Notes: generated by a model not told the origin, from the letters alone. A stretch of DNA of 64,000 bases from Ruegeria arenilitoris (GCF_042675705.1 NZ_JBHTJJ010000001.1), one strand, 5' to 3'; shown: positions 1-8,178, numbered from the stretch's first letter. Made by a program: numbers and translations.

Positions 1-207
1 GCTGGCCTCGACCCAGACGCCGCCCGCGCGGCGTTGGAATCGGGCACGCATGCAGACCCGGTAAGGCAAAAGCAACAATTCTGGACCAGCCGAGGCATCA
101 CCGGAGTTCCGGCAATGGTTTTTGGCGGCAAGTACCTGCTGACGGGTGCGCAGGGCACCGAGACTTACGCTCAGGTCCTGCAGCGATGCCTGGCCGAGGC
201 CGCCTAA
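1..207 (+). CDS. DsbA-family (FrnE-like) oxidoreductase, C-terminal fragment
   Basis: The first 68 codons are open in frame 1 and end at TAA 205-207; the 5' part lies outside the window. The segment GITGVPAMVFGGKYLLTGAQ has the cis-proline turn (GVPAMVF) and the following beta-strand and helix typical of the thioredoxin-fold end of DsbA/FrnE proteins. FrnE-like members are predicted cytoplasmic thiol oxidoreductases or isomerases. The active-site CxxC, or its replacement, would lie upstream and cannot be checked here. The gene runs 39 nt before lipB on the same strand, so co-transcription is possible. Family call is fairly safe; substrate is unknown. Confidence 0.75.
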   Translation, partial: AGLDPDAARAALESGTHADPVRQKQQFWTSRGITGVPAMVFGGKYLLTGAQGTETYAQVLQRCLAEAA

Positions 208-246
208 CCTCTTTCGCTTGGACAGCAGGACAGCTATGAGGCGCGC

Positions 247-903
247 ATGGAATGGAAGATCACCGACGGACTGACAGACTATGACACCGCCGTCGCCTTC
301 ATGGAGGCGCGGGTGGCCGAGATTGCGGCCGGAACTGCGGACGAGTGCATCTGGTTCTTGGAGCATCCGCCGCTCTATACGGCCGGAACATCAGCCAAAC
401 CCCAAGACCTGACCGACCCGGATCGATTTCCGGTCTATGCCAGCAAGCGCGGGGGCGAATACACCTATCACGGACCCGGCCAGCGGGTCGTTTATGTCAT
501 GCTGGATGTCGGAAAACGCGGCCATGATGTCCGCCGCTTTGTCAAACAGCTGGAAACCTGGGTGATCTCGGCATTGGCCGAATTCAACGTCCACGGAGAA
601 ATCCGCGAAGGCCGTGTCGGCGTCTGGGTGCCGCGCAAGGACAAGCCGCTGACCGTCAGCGGCGAACCGGCCGAGGACAAGATCGCTGCGATCGGCATCC
701 GCTTGCGGAAATGGATCAGCTTCCACGGCATCTCGATCAACGTGGAACCCGACCTGGAGCATTTTTCGGGCATCGTTCCCTGCGGCATCCGGGAGTTCGG
801 CGTGACCTCGTTGGTGGACTTGGGATTGCCGGTCACAATGGCCGATGTCGATGTGGCTCTGCGCAAAACCTTTACTGAGGCTTTTGGCCCTGAGGCGGCT
901 TGA
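247..903 (+). CDS. lipB: Octanoyl-[acyl-carrier-protein]:protein N-octanoyltransferase LipB
   Basis: LipB moves the octanoyl group from octanoyl-ACP to lipoyl domains of dehydrogenase complexes and the glycine cleavage H protein; LipA then adds sulfur. The 218-residue length is normal. The RGGEYTYHGPGQ substrate-site loop is near residue 80, the conserved lysine lies in KIAAIGIRLRKW near 145-155, and the catalytic cysteine lies in IVPCGIREFG near 178. The ATG at 247 is chosen because the family begins just before the motif WKITDGLTDY. No lipA is present in the window. A 313-nt non-coding gap follows the gene. Confidence 0.95.
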   Translation: MEWKITDGLTDYDTAVAFMEARVAEIAAGTADECIWFLEHPPLYTAGTSAKPQDLTDPDRFPVYASKRGGEYTYHGPGQRVVYVMLDVGKRGHDVRRFVKQLETWVISALAEFNVHGEIREGRVGVWVPRKDKPLTVSGEPAEDKIAAIGIRLRKWISFHGISINVEPDLEHFSGIVPCGIREFGVTSLVDLGLPVTMADVDVALRKTFTEAFGPEAA

Positions 904-1216
904 ACCCCTCGCATCGACCATGGTCTCGAATCGCAGAATCTGACCCTGCGGAACGACAATCCTCGATGCAGGGTTCTTCTGTTTCTCAATATGGGCGCAA
1001 ATTTCCGAAGATTGCCGCGAATTGCCTTAAAATTTAGGGAATCTCCTTCTTCCTTCCACACAACAGCCGCAGTTTGAGGTATCATGGATATACCGTTCAA
1101 GAGTGAGTGGTATGTTAACCGGTGATCGCGGCCAGCCCGCGAAAATCGATCAAGTGTTTGGTTACGAGTCTGCCGTTCCGACCCCATATCGGAACGGCAA
1201 TTCTCGTTTTTGGGCC
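904..1216. other. Intergenic gap with two inverted repeats
   Basis: No convincing gene is seen in this 313-nt stretch between lipB and the leftward efflux gene. It is AT-richer than its surroundings around 1000-1110. An imperfect inverted repeat (TTGAGGTAT at 1074-1082 facing ATACCGTTCAA at 1090-1100) precedes a perfect 11-bp stem with a 7-nt loop at 1171-1199. A 39-codon ATG frame (1112-1231) spans the second hairpin but has no good ribosome site. A small RNA or a simple bidirectional terminator would both fit. Confidence 0.5.
1171..1206 (+). terminator. Stem-loop, possible terminator
   Basis: TGCCGTTCCGA at 1171-1181 pairs perfectly with TCGGAACGGCA at 1189-1199 across a 7-nt loop. The downstream bases on the + strand are only moderately T-rich (attctcgttttt), so it is a weaker intrinsic terminator than those behind ctaD or ilvC. 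It could also end the leftward efflux transcript, since that gene stops at 1217. Confidence 0.45.
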
Positions 1217-2170
1217 TCAGTTTTCGCCTGATTGGTCCGCGGCATGGCCGAAACGCATGGTCTGCGGGCAAGCCCGACTGGCCGTTTCCACCTCAAGCGT
1301 CAGGTGGCCGATTCCAAAACTGTCGCGCATTGCTTGTTTCACCAAACCGCGCACCTCTTCAGCCTGCGACCAGGCCCAGTCTTCGACCACCAGATGCGCG
1401 GTAAGCGCGGGCTGGTTTTCCTGCATGCTCCACAGATGGACATGGTGAACCTCGCGCACGCCATCCGTGGCCTCAATTACCGAGGCGACCTCTTCGGGGT
1501 CCAGATCGGGCGGCGCGCCAAGCATGAGAACACGGATCGTTTCTCCGATTTCACTTTGGACATGCCATAGGATGTAGAGCGAAATCAGAATGGTTACGGC
1601 CGGATCGACCCACGTCCAGTTGAACAGGATCACAGCTGCCCCGGCCACGATCACTGCAACCGATCCCAGCGCGTCAGCAACGTTATGCAGAAAAGCCGCA
1701 CGGATATTCATGCTGGTTTTGGCCATACTATAGGTCAAAAGCGCGGTGATTAGGTCCACCACCAACGCAAGCACGGCAATCCAGACTACAAGCCAGCCGT
1801 CAATCGGCTCAGGCTGAAAGAACCGCGTCACACCTTCGTACATCAGGTACACGGCGATGACGATCAGTGTGGTATAGTTGACCAGCGCCGCGACCACTTC
1901 GGCCCGACCGTATCCGAAGCTCATGCGCGGGTCGGCTGGGCGGCGGGCGATCTTGCGGGCAAAGAACGCGATGATCAGCGCAATCGCGTCGGAAAAGTTG
2001 TGCAGCGCGTCAGCGATGAGCGCCAGCGACCCCGAAAAGATCCCGCCGACCACCTGTGCCAGCGTCAGAAACATATTGACCGCGATGGCCCATGCCACCC
2101 GCGCGTCTCCGGCATCGGCGTCGATTTGAGCGTGGTGTTTGTGTCCGGCGTGGGAGTGATCATGCGCCAT
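1217..2170 (-). CDS. Cation diffusion facilitator metal efflux protein (CzcD/ZitB type)
   Basis: This is an inner-membrane proton antiporter of the CDF family, which exports Zn(II) and related divalent metals from the cytoplasm. The 317-residue protein starts MAHDHSHAGHKHH, a histidine-rich metal-binding tail. About six membrane segments follow, with the paired intramembrane metal-site motifs HNFSD and HNVAD. The soluble C-terminal domain contains the HHVHLWS segment common in this family. I start at 2170 because the longer frame upstream antisenses the MerR gene. It diverges from a MerR regulator, and their gap holds a MerR-type promoter, so metal induction is likely. Zinc is inferred, not shown. 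Confidence 0.9.
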   Translation of the reverse strand: MAHDHSHAGHKHHAQIDADAGDARVAWAIAVNMFLTLAQVVGGIFSGSLALIADALHNFSDAIALIIAFFARKIARRPADPRMSFGYGRAEVVAALVNYTTLIVIAVYLMYEGVTRFFQPEPIDGWLVVWIAVLALVVDLITALLTYSMAKTSMNIRAAFLHNVADALGSVAVIVAGAAVILFNWTWVDPAVTILISLYILWHVQSEIGETIRVLMLGAPPDLDPEEVASVIEATDGVREVHHVHLWSMQENQPALTAHLVVEDWAWSQAEEVRGLVKQAMRDSFGIGHLTLEVETASRACPQTMRFGHAADQSGEN

Positions 2171-2201
2171 GATGTAGTGTCCTTGTCTGGGCCATGGTCC
2201 A

Positions 2202-2232
2202 TACCTAATTCCTCTAGTGACTAGAGGTTCAA
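2202..2232 (-). promoter_or_regulatory. MerR-type promoter/operator of the efflux gene
   Basis: Reading leftward, -35 TTGAAC (2232-2227) and -10 TAGGTA (2207-2202) are separated by 19 bp. The spacer contains the perfect palindrome CCTCTAGTGACTAGAGG (2211-2227), which overlaps the -35. A 19-bp spacer with a centred dyad is the signature of promoters that MerR-family activators untwist when metal binds (CueR, ZntR). The operator lies between the divergent regulator and its likely target. Confidence 0.85.
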
Positions 2233-2248
2233 GGGGGGATTGCAGGAA

Positions 2249-2695
2249 ATGTTCTCGATCGGGGATTTGTCCCGGCGCACAGGCGTCAAAGTCGCCACGA
2301 TCCGGTTTTATGAAGAAAGGGGCCTGCTGCCACCGCCGGAACGGACCGCTGGCAACCAAAGGCGTTATGACCGCGCCGCGCTCGAGCGGCTGCACTTTGT
2401 CAAACACACGCGCGATCTTGGACTGCCATTGGCCGATGTCGAGGCCCTGCTGTCATTGGAAGGCGCCCAAGGCGCCGATCTGAACCGGGCGCACGAAATC
2501 GCCGAGCGGCAGCTGACGGACCTGCAGGATCGGATTGCAAAGCTGCGTCGGCTCGAGACCGAGCTTGCCCGGATCGCAGCCGCCTGCGACGGGCAGCACG
2601 ACCACGTCTGCTCAGTCTTGCAGGCGTTTGGGGATCACGATGCCTGTTCAGGGGCGCATCAGGCTCCCCCACCCGTCACGCCAGCGCAGCCCTGA
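2249..2695 (+). CDS. MerR-family metal-responsive transcriptional regulator
   Basis: The protein is 148 residues. It has an N-terminal winged HTH (MFSIGDLSRRTGVKVATIRFYEERGLLPP), the RRYDRAALERLHFV segment, a long dimerisation helix, and a C-terminal Cys/His cluster (CDGQHDHVC, then a further Cys and His). This layout matches ZntR/CueR-type sensors. A TTG 9 nt upstream (2240) keeps the frame, but the ATG at 2249 gives the canonical family N-terminus and suits the AAGGGGGG ribosome site at 2231-2238. It diverges from a CDF exporter across a 19-bp-spacer promoter. Its last 20 nt overlap the convergent HIT gene. Metal identity (Zn, Co or Cd) cannot be fixed by eye. Confidence 0.9.
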   Translation: MFSIGDLSRRTGVKVATIRFYEERGLLPPPERTAGNQRRYDRAALERLHFVKHTRDLGLPLADVEALLSLEGAQGADLNRAHEIAERQLTDLQDRIAKLRRLETELARIAAACDGQHDHVCSVLQAFGDHDACSGAHQAPPPVTPAQP

Positions 2696-3095
2696 TGCGC
2701 TCGGCGTGTTTGGCGATCTCGTCGAAATCGCCCATCTTGCCGGGCGGGCGCAGAGAGACGCCCTCGTGCCGGGGCAGGACATGGAAATGCAGGTGAAACA
2801 CCTCCTGCCCTCCGGCCGCCTCGTTGAACTGCTGGATGGTCACCCCTTCGGCGTCAAAGGCGCGCATGACCGCACGCGCCAGTTTCTGAACCGTGGTCAT
2901 GACTGCGGCCAATTGCTCGGGTGTGGCATCCAGCACGTTGCGGCAAGGCGTCTTCGGGATCACCAGAAGGTGTCCGTCCGCGCGCGGCATGATATCCATG
3001 AAAGCCAGCGTGTCCTCATCCTCGTAGACGCGGGTCGAGGGGATCTCGCCCCGCAGGATCTTGGCAAAGATGTTTTCGGGATCATAAGCGGTCAT
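2676..3095 (-). CDS. HIT-family nucleotide-binding hydrolase
   Basis: The 139-residue protein has the histidine triad as HLHFHVLPR near residue 100, inside EVFHLHFHVLPR, and the N-terminal IFAKILRGEIPSTRVYEDED typical of the Hint branch of the superfamily. Hint proteins hydrolyse purine nucleoside phosphoramidates and related AMP-lysine compounds; the in vivo role is generally unclear. The conserved N-terminus supports the start at 3095. The gene is convergent with the MerR gene, and their 3' ends overlap by 20 nt. Confidence 0.92.
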   Translation of the reverse strand: MTAYDPENIFAKILRGEIPSTRVYEDEDTLAFMDIMPRADGHLLVIPKTPCRNVLDATPEQLAAVMTTVQKLARAVMRAFDAEGVTIQQFNEAAGGQEVFHLHFHVLPRHEGVSLRPPGKMGDFDEIAKHAERIRAALA

Positions 3096-3270
3096 GGTGG
3101 GTCTCCGACAAAGGGGCTGCGTGCTGTTCTGCGTCCAAGCCCGCAGCGGGTCAAGGCGTGATTCCGCCCTTGCGAAGCCCCTGTCCTTGCAATTCGCCTG
3201 ATCATCCCCAGATACCGGTCATCCAAGGCTGAAATCGCACGGGTGTCCTCCTGCCCCGCGACAATTAATC

Positions 3271-3284
3271 TTGATCCAGATCAA
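3271..3284. promoter_or_regulatory. FNR/FnrL-type binding site upstream of ctaD
   Basis: TTGATCCAGATCAA is a perfect FNR-type palindrome (TTGAT-N4-ATCAA), centred about 110 nt upstream of the ctaD start. In Rhodobacter relatives FnrL controls oxygen-dependent expression of respiratory and photosynthetic genes. Whether it represses or activates here depends on the transcription start, which I cannot fix. Confidence 0.8.
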
Positions 3285-3387
3285 ACTCGGCCATTGAAGG
3301 CCGCCCCCTTGCATTCTAAAACCAGCAGGAATCCCGCGCGCCGGAGAGGTCCGGCTGCGCGGTCTATTTGCAACAGGAGGCACCTAA

Positions 3388-5046
3388 ATGGCAGACGCAG
3401 CCATTCATGGTCACGATCATGAAGACCAGCGCGGGTTCTTTACCCGGTGGTTCATGTCGACCAACCACAAGGATATCGGGATCCTATACCTGATCTTCTC
3501 GGCCTTTGCCGGGTTCATCTCGGTCGCGATGACCATCTACATGCGGCTTGAACTGATGCATCCGGGCGTTCAGTACATGTGCCTGGAAGGCTTCATGGCC
3601 GATCCCTGCACGCCCAACGGACACCTGTGGAACGTGATGATCACCTATCACGGTGTTCTGATGATGTTCTTCGTGGTCATCCCCGCGCTGTTCGGCGGAT
3701 TCGGCAACTATTTCATGCCGTTGCAGATCGGTGCGCCGGACATGGCGTTCCCGCGGATGAACAACCTGTCCTTCTGGCTGTATGTCGCCGGCACCTCGCT
3801 GGGCATCGCGTCGCTGCTGGCCCCCGGCGGCAACGACCAGGCCGGCTCGGGCGTGGGCTGGGTTCTGTACCCGCCGCTGTCGACGACCGAAGGCGGCATG
3901 TCCATGGACCTGGCGATCTTTGCCGTGCACGTATCGGGCGCCTCCTCGATCCTCGGCGCGATCAACATGATCACCACCTTCCTGAACATGCGTGCCCCGG
4001 GCATGACCCTGTTCAAGGCGCCGCTGTTCAGCTGGTCGATCTTCGTCACCTCGTGGCTGATTCTGCTGTCGCTGCCGGTTCTGGCGGGTGCGATCACCAT
4101 GCTGCTGATGGACCGCAACTTCGGCTTCACCTTCTTTGATCCGGCCGGTGGCGGTGACCCGATCCTGTACCAGCATATCCTGTGGTTCTTCGGCCACCCC
4201 GAAGTGTACATCGTGATCCTGCCAGGCTTCGGCATCATCAGCCACGTGATCGCCACCTTCTCGCGCAAGCCGATCTTCGGCTATCTGCCGATGGTCTGGG
4301 CGATCATCGCAATCGGCGCGCTGGGCTTTGTCGTGTGGGCACACCACATGTACACCGTCGGCATGTCGCTGCGCCAGCAGGCCTACTTCATGCTGGCCAC
4401 GATGGTCATCGCGGTTCCGACGGGCGTGAAGGTGTTCTCGTGGATCGCCACCATGTGGGGCGGCTCGATCGAGTTCAAGACGCCGATGCTGTTCGCCTTC
4501 GGCTTCCTCTTCCTGTTCACCGTCGGCGGTGTGACCGGTGTGGTTCTGTCGCAGGCCGGTATCGACCGGGCCTACCACGACACCTACTATGTCGTCGCGC
4601 ACTTCCACTACGTGATGAGCCTGGGTGCAGTCTTTGCAATCTTTGCAGGCGTGTACTTCTACTTCTCGAAGATGACGGGCCGTCAGTACTCGGAGTTCTG
4701 GGGTAAGGTGCACTTCTGGATGTTCTTCATCGGTGCAAACCTGACCTTCTTCCCGCAGCACTTCCTGGGCCGTCAGGGCATGCCGCGCCGGTATATCGAC
4801 TATCCCGAAGCTTTCGCTCAGTGGAACTTCGTGTCTTCGATCGGTGCGTTCGTCTCGTTCGCTTCGTTCCTGCTGTTCTTCGGGATCGTGTTCTACGCCC
4901 TGTTCCGTGGCGCCAAGGAAACACGCCCGAACCCGTGGAACGAATACGCGGATACGCTGGAATGGACCCTGCCCTCGCCGCCGCCCGAGCACACGTTCGA
5001 GCAGCTGCCCAAGCAGGAAGACTGGGACAAGGGCCACGCGCACTGA
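3388..5046 (+). CDS. ctaD: Cytochrome c oxidase subunit I (aa3 type)
   Basis: This is the catalytic membrane subunit that reduces O2 to water and pumps protons. The 552-residue, 12-helix protein begins FMSTNHKDIGILYLIF. Haem a and a3/CuB ligands are visible: the His in ITYHGVLMM, the His and cross-linking Tyr with proton-channel Glu in WFFGHPEVYI, the CuB pair in VWAHHMYTVG, and the two His of VAHFHYVMSLG. The D-channel Asp sits in GAPDMAFPRMNN. A strong AGGAGG site precedes the ATG. The gene stands alone, as ctaD commonly does in Rhodobacter and Paracoccus, with an Fnr-type site upstream and an intrinsic terminator behind. Confidence 0.98.
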   Translation: MADAAIHGHDHEDQRGFFTRWFMSTNHKDIGILYLIFSAFAGFISVAMTIYMRLELMHPGVQYMCLEGFMADPCTPNGHLWNVMITYHGVLMMFFVVIPALFGGFGNYFMPLQIGAPDMAFPRMNNLSFWLYVAGTSLGIASLLAPGGNDQAGSGVGWVLYPPLSTTEGGMSMDLAIFAVHVSGASSILGAINMITTFLNMRAPGMTLFKAPLFSWSIFVTSWLILLSLPVLAGAITMLLMDRNFGFTFFDPAGGGDPILYQHILWFFGHPEVYIVILPGFGIISHVIATFSRKPIFGYLPMVWAIIAIGALGFVVWAHHMYTVGMSLRQQAYFMLATMVIAVPTGVKVFSWIATMWGGSIEFKTPMLFAFGFLFLFTVGGVTGVVLSQAGIDRAYHDTYYVVAHFHYVMSLGAVFAIFAGVYFYFSKMTGRQYSEFWGKVHFWMFFIGANLTFFPQHFLGRQGMPRRYIDYPEAFAQWNFVSSIGAFVSFASFLLFFGIVFYALFRGAKETRPNPWNEYADTLEWTLPSPPPEHTFEQLPKQEDWDKGHAH

Positions 5047-5064
5047 TCCCTTCCCGAAAACAGG

Positions 5065-5096
5065 AAACCCCGCCTTCACGGCGGGGTTTTTCTTTT
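5065..5096 (+). terminator. Intrinsic terminator of ctaD
   Basis: AAACCCCGCC (5065-5074) pairs with GGCGGGGTTT (5080-5089) around a 5-nt loop and runs into a long T-rich tract (5087-5096). It lies 19 nt after the ctaD stop codon. Confidence 0.92.
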
Positions 5097-5201
5097 TCTG
5101 TTCGCGCTCTACCGGCCATCGCATTCCGCGGGCGGTCGCAATATCGTTGAAAATCGGGTATCCTTGGCGCGCCGCATGTCCGGCCAATCTCCGAGGTTAC
5201 C

Positions 5202-5801
5202 ATGCCTGATATTGATTTCTGGTACTCCATCGGCAGCACTTACAGTTTCCTGACCATCATGCGTCTGGACGACTGGTGCTCAGAACATCAGGCGCAGGTA
5301 AACTGGCGCCCTTTCGACGTGCGCGCGGTCATGTCTGAACAGAAGAACATTCCGTTTGCGGGCAAACCCGTCAAGTCGGCCTACATGTGGCGCGACATCG
5401 AACGCCGCGCAGCCAAGTACCATATCCACGCCAAACTGCCCGCCCCCTATCCGATTTCGAACCTCGAATTGGCCAACCAGGTCGCGCTGCTGGGAATCCG
5501 GGAAGGATGGGGCAAGAGCTTTACCCAAAACCTTTACAGGATCTGGTTTGAAGACGGTATCGAAGCCGGCAGTGAAAACGCCATCTCCGAGGCTCTGTTC
5601 CGTTGCCAGCTGGACCCGCTGCCGGTCATGGCCCGCGCGCGCAGCCCCGAAATCGAAACCGCGTTGAAAGTTGAAACCGAAACGGCGGTAGCCCTGGGCG
5701 TATTCGGCGCGCCCAGCTTTGTTACGCGGGGCGAAGTGTTCTGGGGCGACGATCGGCTTGAAGACGCGCTGTCCTGGGCGCGGGTCGGGCACGTCGTTTA
5801 A
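5202..5801 (+). CDS. 2-hydroxychromene-2-carboxylate isomerase-like DsbA-fold protein
   Basis: This 199-residue protein has the layout of the HCCA isomerase / kappa-class GST branch of the thioredoxin superfamily. It starts IDFWYSIGSTYSFLTIMRL, where the serine in the first loop replaces the redox cysteine, and ends GVFGAPSFVTRGEVFWGDDRL, the cis-Pro and substrate-side loop typical of NahD-like enzymes. NahD acts in naphthalene degradation with glutathione; most chromosomal homologues have unknown substrates, and no aromatic pathway genes sit nearby. The following gene begins 43 nt downstream on the same strand. Confidence 0.85.
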   Translation: MPDIDFWYSIGSTYSFLTIMRLDDWCSEHQAQVNWRPFDVRAVMSEQKNIPFAGKPVKSAYMWRDIERRAAKYHIHAKLPAPYPISNLELANQVALLGIREGWGKSFTQNLYRIWFEDGIEAGSENAISEALFRCQLDPLPVMARARSPEIETALKVETETAVALGVFGAPSFVTRGEVFWGDDRLEDALSWARVGHVV

Positions 5802-5844
5802 AATTGGCAATCGACACCGGATCAGCAGGCGCTATTTTTGCAAT

Positions 5845-6336
5845 ATGCCCTACCATTGGAACGTCAGCTCGAACTCGGAACAGGAATTGCGCCTTTGGCC
5901 GCACAATTCCCTGCCGCCGCGCGGCGCAATGGCCGTCGTACTATCGGTTTTCCTGTTTGGACTGATACCCCTACTGGCAGTTCTGGGATCGGTTCTGCTG
6001 TGGGGGCTATTGCCGTTCCTTCTGTTGACGGTGGCGGGCCTATGGCTTGCGATCCAGTCAAACTATCGGTCTCGAAACGTGTTTGAGGTACTGACCCTTA
6101 CCGGAACCCAAGCACGCCTGATCCATCACAGCGCCCGGACCGGGCAGCAGGAATGGAGTTGCAATCGATACTGGGCGCGTCCGGAAATGCACAAGGCCGG
6201 CGGTCCGGTCCCGAACTATGTGACCCTGTCGGGTGAAGGACGGGTGGTCGAAATTGGCGCGTTCCTCTCAGAGGAGGAACGCATTGCGTTGTATGATGAT
6301 CTGGTAAAGCGGCTGCGGGAACCAGCACCCGACTAA
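5845..6336 (+). CDS. DUF2244 integral membrane protein
   Basis: The 163-residue protein has an N-terminal soluble segment (MPYHWNVSSNSEQELRLWPHNSLPPRG), then two adjacent hydrophobic helices at about 27-70, followed by a soluble domain with the WSCNRYWARPEMHKA segment seen in DUF2244 proteins. The family is widespread in alphaproteobacteria, often near cytochrome oxidase genes; its function is unknown. I start at 5845 because the upstream extension only reads through the preceding gene in another frame. Its 3' end lies 6 nt from the convergent YqeY gene. Confidence 0.85.
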   Translation: MPYHWNVSSNSEQELRLWPHNSLPPRGAMAVVLSVFLFGLIPLLAVLGSVLLWGLLPFLLLTVAGLWLAIQSNYRSRNVFEVLTLTGTQARLIHHSARTGQQEWSCNRYWARPEMHKAGGPVPNYVTLSGEGRVVEIGAFLSEEERIALYDDLVKRLREPAPD

Positions 6337-6342
6337 AGCGCG

Positions 6343-6828
6343 TCAGCAGTCGCCGTTCGACGCGGAGCACAGGTGGTCTTTGACCAGCGGCCCTACCTTT
6401 CCAAAGTCCATCTGGCCTGTGTAGTTGGCCTTGAGCTCGCCCATGACCTTGCCCATGTCCCGGATCGACCCGGCACCGGTCGCCGTGATCGCCGTCTGGA
6501 TGGCCTTTGCGACCTCATCATCATCCAACTGCTTGGGCAGGAATTCCTCGATGATCTTCACCTCGCGCAGTTCGCGCTCGGCCAGGTCCAAACGACCACC
6601 TTCCTCATAGGCCCGCGCGCTTTCTTTGCGCTGCTTGCTCATTTTCCCAAGGATCTCAAGAACATCTGAGTTATCACAGCCCTTGGCCTCTTCGTTTCCA
6701 GCCGCACGCAGCGCGATGTCCCGATCCTTGATCGCGGCATTGACCAGCCGCAGCGTCGACAGACGCTCGGCATCCTTGTCCTTCATTGCTTGCTTCAGGG
6801 CAGTGGTCACCCGAGTTCGCATATCCAT
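6343..6828 (-). CDS. GatB/YqeY domain protein
   Basis: The 161-residue protein starts MDMRTRVTTALKQAMKDKDA and carries the AEREVK-like segment (LAERELREVKIIEEFLPKQL) and the C-terminal MGKVMGELKANYTGQMDFGKV motif of YqeY proteins. The domain matches the tail of the GatB amidotransferase subunit, which binds tRNA; the free-standing protein is thought to assist tRNA-linked amidation, but its role is not settled. The longer upstream frame to 6903 is rejected because the family begins near MDxRxR. It diverges from carA. Confidence 0.93.
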   Translation of the reverse strand: MDMRTRVTTALKQAMKDKDAERLSTLRLVNAAIKDRDIALRAAGNEEAKGCDNSDVLEILGKMSKQRKESARAYEEGGRLDLAERELREVKIIEEFLPKQLDDDEVAKAIQTAITATGAGSIRDMGKVMGELKANYTGQMDFGKVGPLVKDHLCSASNGDC

Positions 6829-6950
6829 CTGTTCTGTCCATCCCCATGGCAACGGAACCCCGAACATATCTAAACAAAATCCGAGGCACAACAGCAGACA
6901 CATAAGGCTAAATCATTGAAAAACAACAATAGCCCAAAATTTGAACAGGG

Positions 6951-6979
6951 TTGACCCGAGACCCCAACCCCCTTAGTTA
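6951..6979 (+). promoter_or_regulatory. Predicted housekeeping promoter of carA
   Basis: TTGACC (6951-6956) and TAGTTA (6974-6979) are spaced by 17 bp, about 33 nt upstream of the carA ATG. The ribosome site GGAG follows at 6999-7002. No pyrimidine-dependent attenuator is visible in the short leader. Confidence 0.6.
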
Positions 6980-7011
6980 TGCGCCGATTTACCCGATAGG
7001 AGAGTCGCGCC

Positions 7012-8178
7012 ATGGCCCATCAAGCCACGTCCAAGCCCACCGCATGTCTGGCTCTGGCCGACGGAACGCTCTTCTTCGGAACCGGGTTCGGCGCCACGGG
7101 ACAAACCGTGGCCGAGCTGTGTTTCAACACCGCGATGACCGGATATCAGGAGATCATGACCGACCCGTCCTATGCCGGGCAGATCGTGACCTTCACCTTC
7201 CCGCATATCGGCAATGTCGGCGTCAATCCCGACGATGACGAAACTGCCGATCCGGTGGCCGCGGGCATGGTCGTGAAATGGGATCCGACCGAGCCGTCAA
7301 ACTGGCGCTCGGCCGAGCGGTTGACCGACTGGCTGGCCCGCCGCGGCCGGATCGCCATCGGTGGGGTCGATACCCGCCGGCTGACCCGTGCGATCCGCCA
7401 GCAAGGCGCTCCGCATGTCGCGTTAGCCCATGACCCGCAAGGCAGCTTCGACATCGAAGTCCTGGTTGCTGCGGCGCGTGGTTTCGCCGGGCTGGAGGGC
7501 ATGGATCTGGCCAAGGATGTGACCTGCCCCCAGAGCTACCGCTGGGACGAGATGCGCTGGGCCTGGCCGGATGGCTACCGGCGTCAGGAAGCGCCCGTGC
7601 ACAAGGTCGTCGCGTTGGACTACGGCGCAAAACGGAACATCCTGCGCTGCCTGGCTTCGGCCGGTTGCGACGTGACGGTACTGCCCGCAACCGCAACCGC
7701 GGCTGAGGTGCTGGCGCACGAACCTGATGGCGTGTTCCTGTCCAACGGCCCGGGAGACCCGGCTGCCACTGGCACTTATGCTGTGCCGATGATCAAGGAA
7801 ATTCTTGAAACCACGGATCTGCCGATTTTCGGGATCTGCCTAGGTCACCAGATGCTGGCACTGGCGTTGGGCGGCAAGACCATCAAGATGAACCACGGAC
7901 ACCACGGCGCCAACCACCCGGTCAAGGACCTGGAAACCGGCAAGGTCGAGATCACTTCGATGAACCACGGATTCGCGGTCGACGCCCAATCGTTGCCTGC
8001 GGGGGTGGTTGAAACCCACCGGTCGCTGTTCGATGGCTCGAACTGCGGGATCCGCATGTCCGATCGCCCGGTGTATTCGGTTCAGTATCACCCCGAAGCC
8101 TCGCCCGGCCCGCAAGACAGCTTTTACCTGTTTGAACGGTTTGCCGCGGCCATGGCCGACCGAAAAGTGCGCGCTTGA
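7012..8178 (+). CDS. carA: Carbamoyl-phosphate synthase small (glutaminase) subunit
   Basis: CarA releases ammonia from glutamine and channels it to CarB for carbamoyl phosphate, which feeds arginine and pyrimidine synthesis. The 388-residue protein has the N-terminal CPSase domain (ALADGTLFFGTGFGATGQTV, then FNTAMTGYQEIMTDPSYAGQ) and a C-terminal class I glutaminase. The nucleophile cysteine lies in FGICLGHQML and the His/Glu pair in QYHPEASPGP. Start choice is supported by the GGAG site and the family N-terminus. No carB is adjacent. Confidence 0.97.
   Translation: MAHQATSKPTACLALADGTLFFGTGFGATGQTVAELCFNTAMTGYQEIMTDPSYAGQIVTFTFPHIGNVGVNPDDDETADPVAAGMVVKWDPTEPSNWRSAERLTDWLARRGRIAIGGVDTRRLTRAIRQQGAPHVALAHDPQGSFDIEVLVAAARGFAGLEGMDLAKDVTCPQSYRWDEMRWAWPDGYRRQEAPVHKVVALDYGAKRNILRCLASAGCDVTVLPATATAAEVLAHEPDGVFLSNGPGDPAATGTYAVPMIKEILETTDLPIFGICLGHQMLALALGGKTIKMNHGHHGANHPVKDLETGKVEITSMNHGFAVDAQSLPAGVVETHRSLFDGSNCGIRMSDRPVYSVQYHPEASPGPQDSFYLFERFAAAMADRKVRA

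Noticed and set aside
1112..1231. 39-codon ATG frame before the efflux gene
   Set aside because: It overlaps the convergent CDF gene, has no clear ribosome site and contains the terminator-like hairpin. Kept only as a finding.
3484..5187. 567-codon leftward ORF opposite ctaD
   Set aside because: It is antisense to a certain gene, has His/Arg/Gln/Asp-rich composition typical of GC-rich shadow frames, and shows no domain or start signal.
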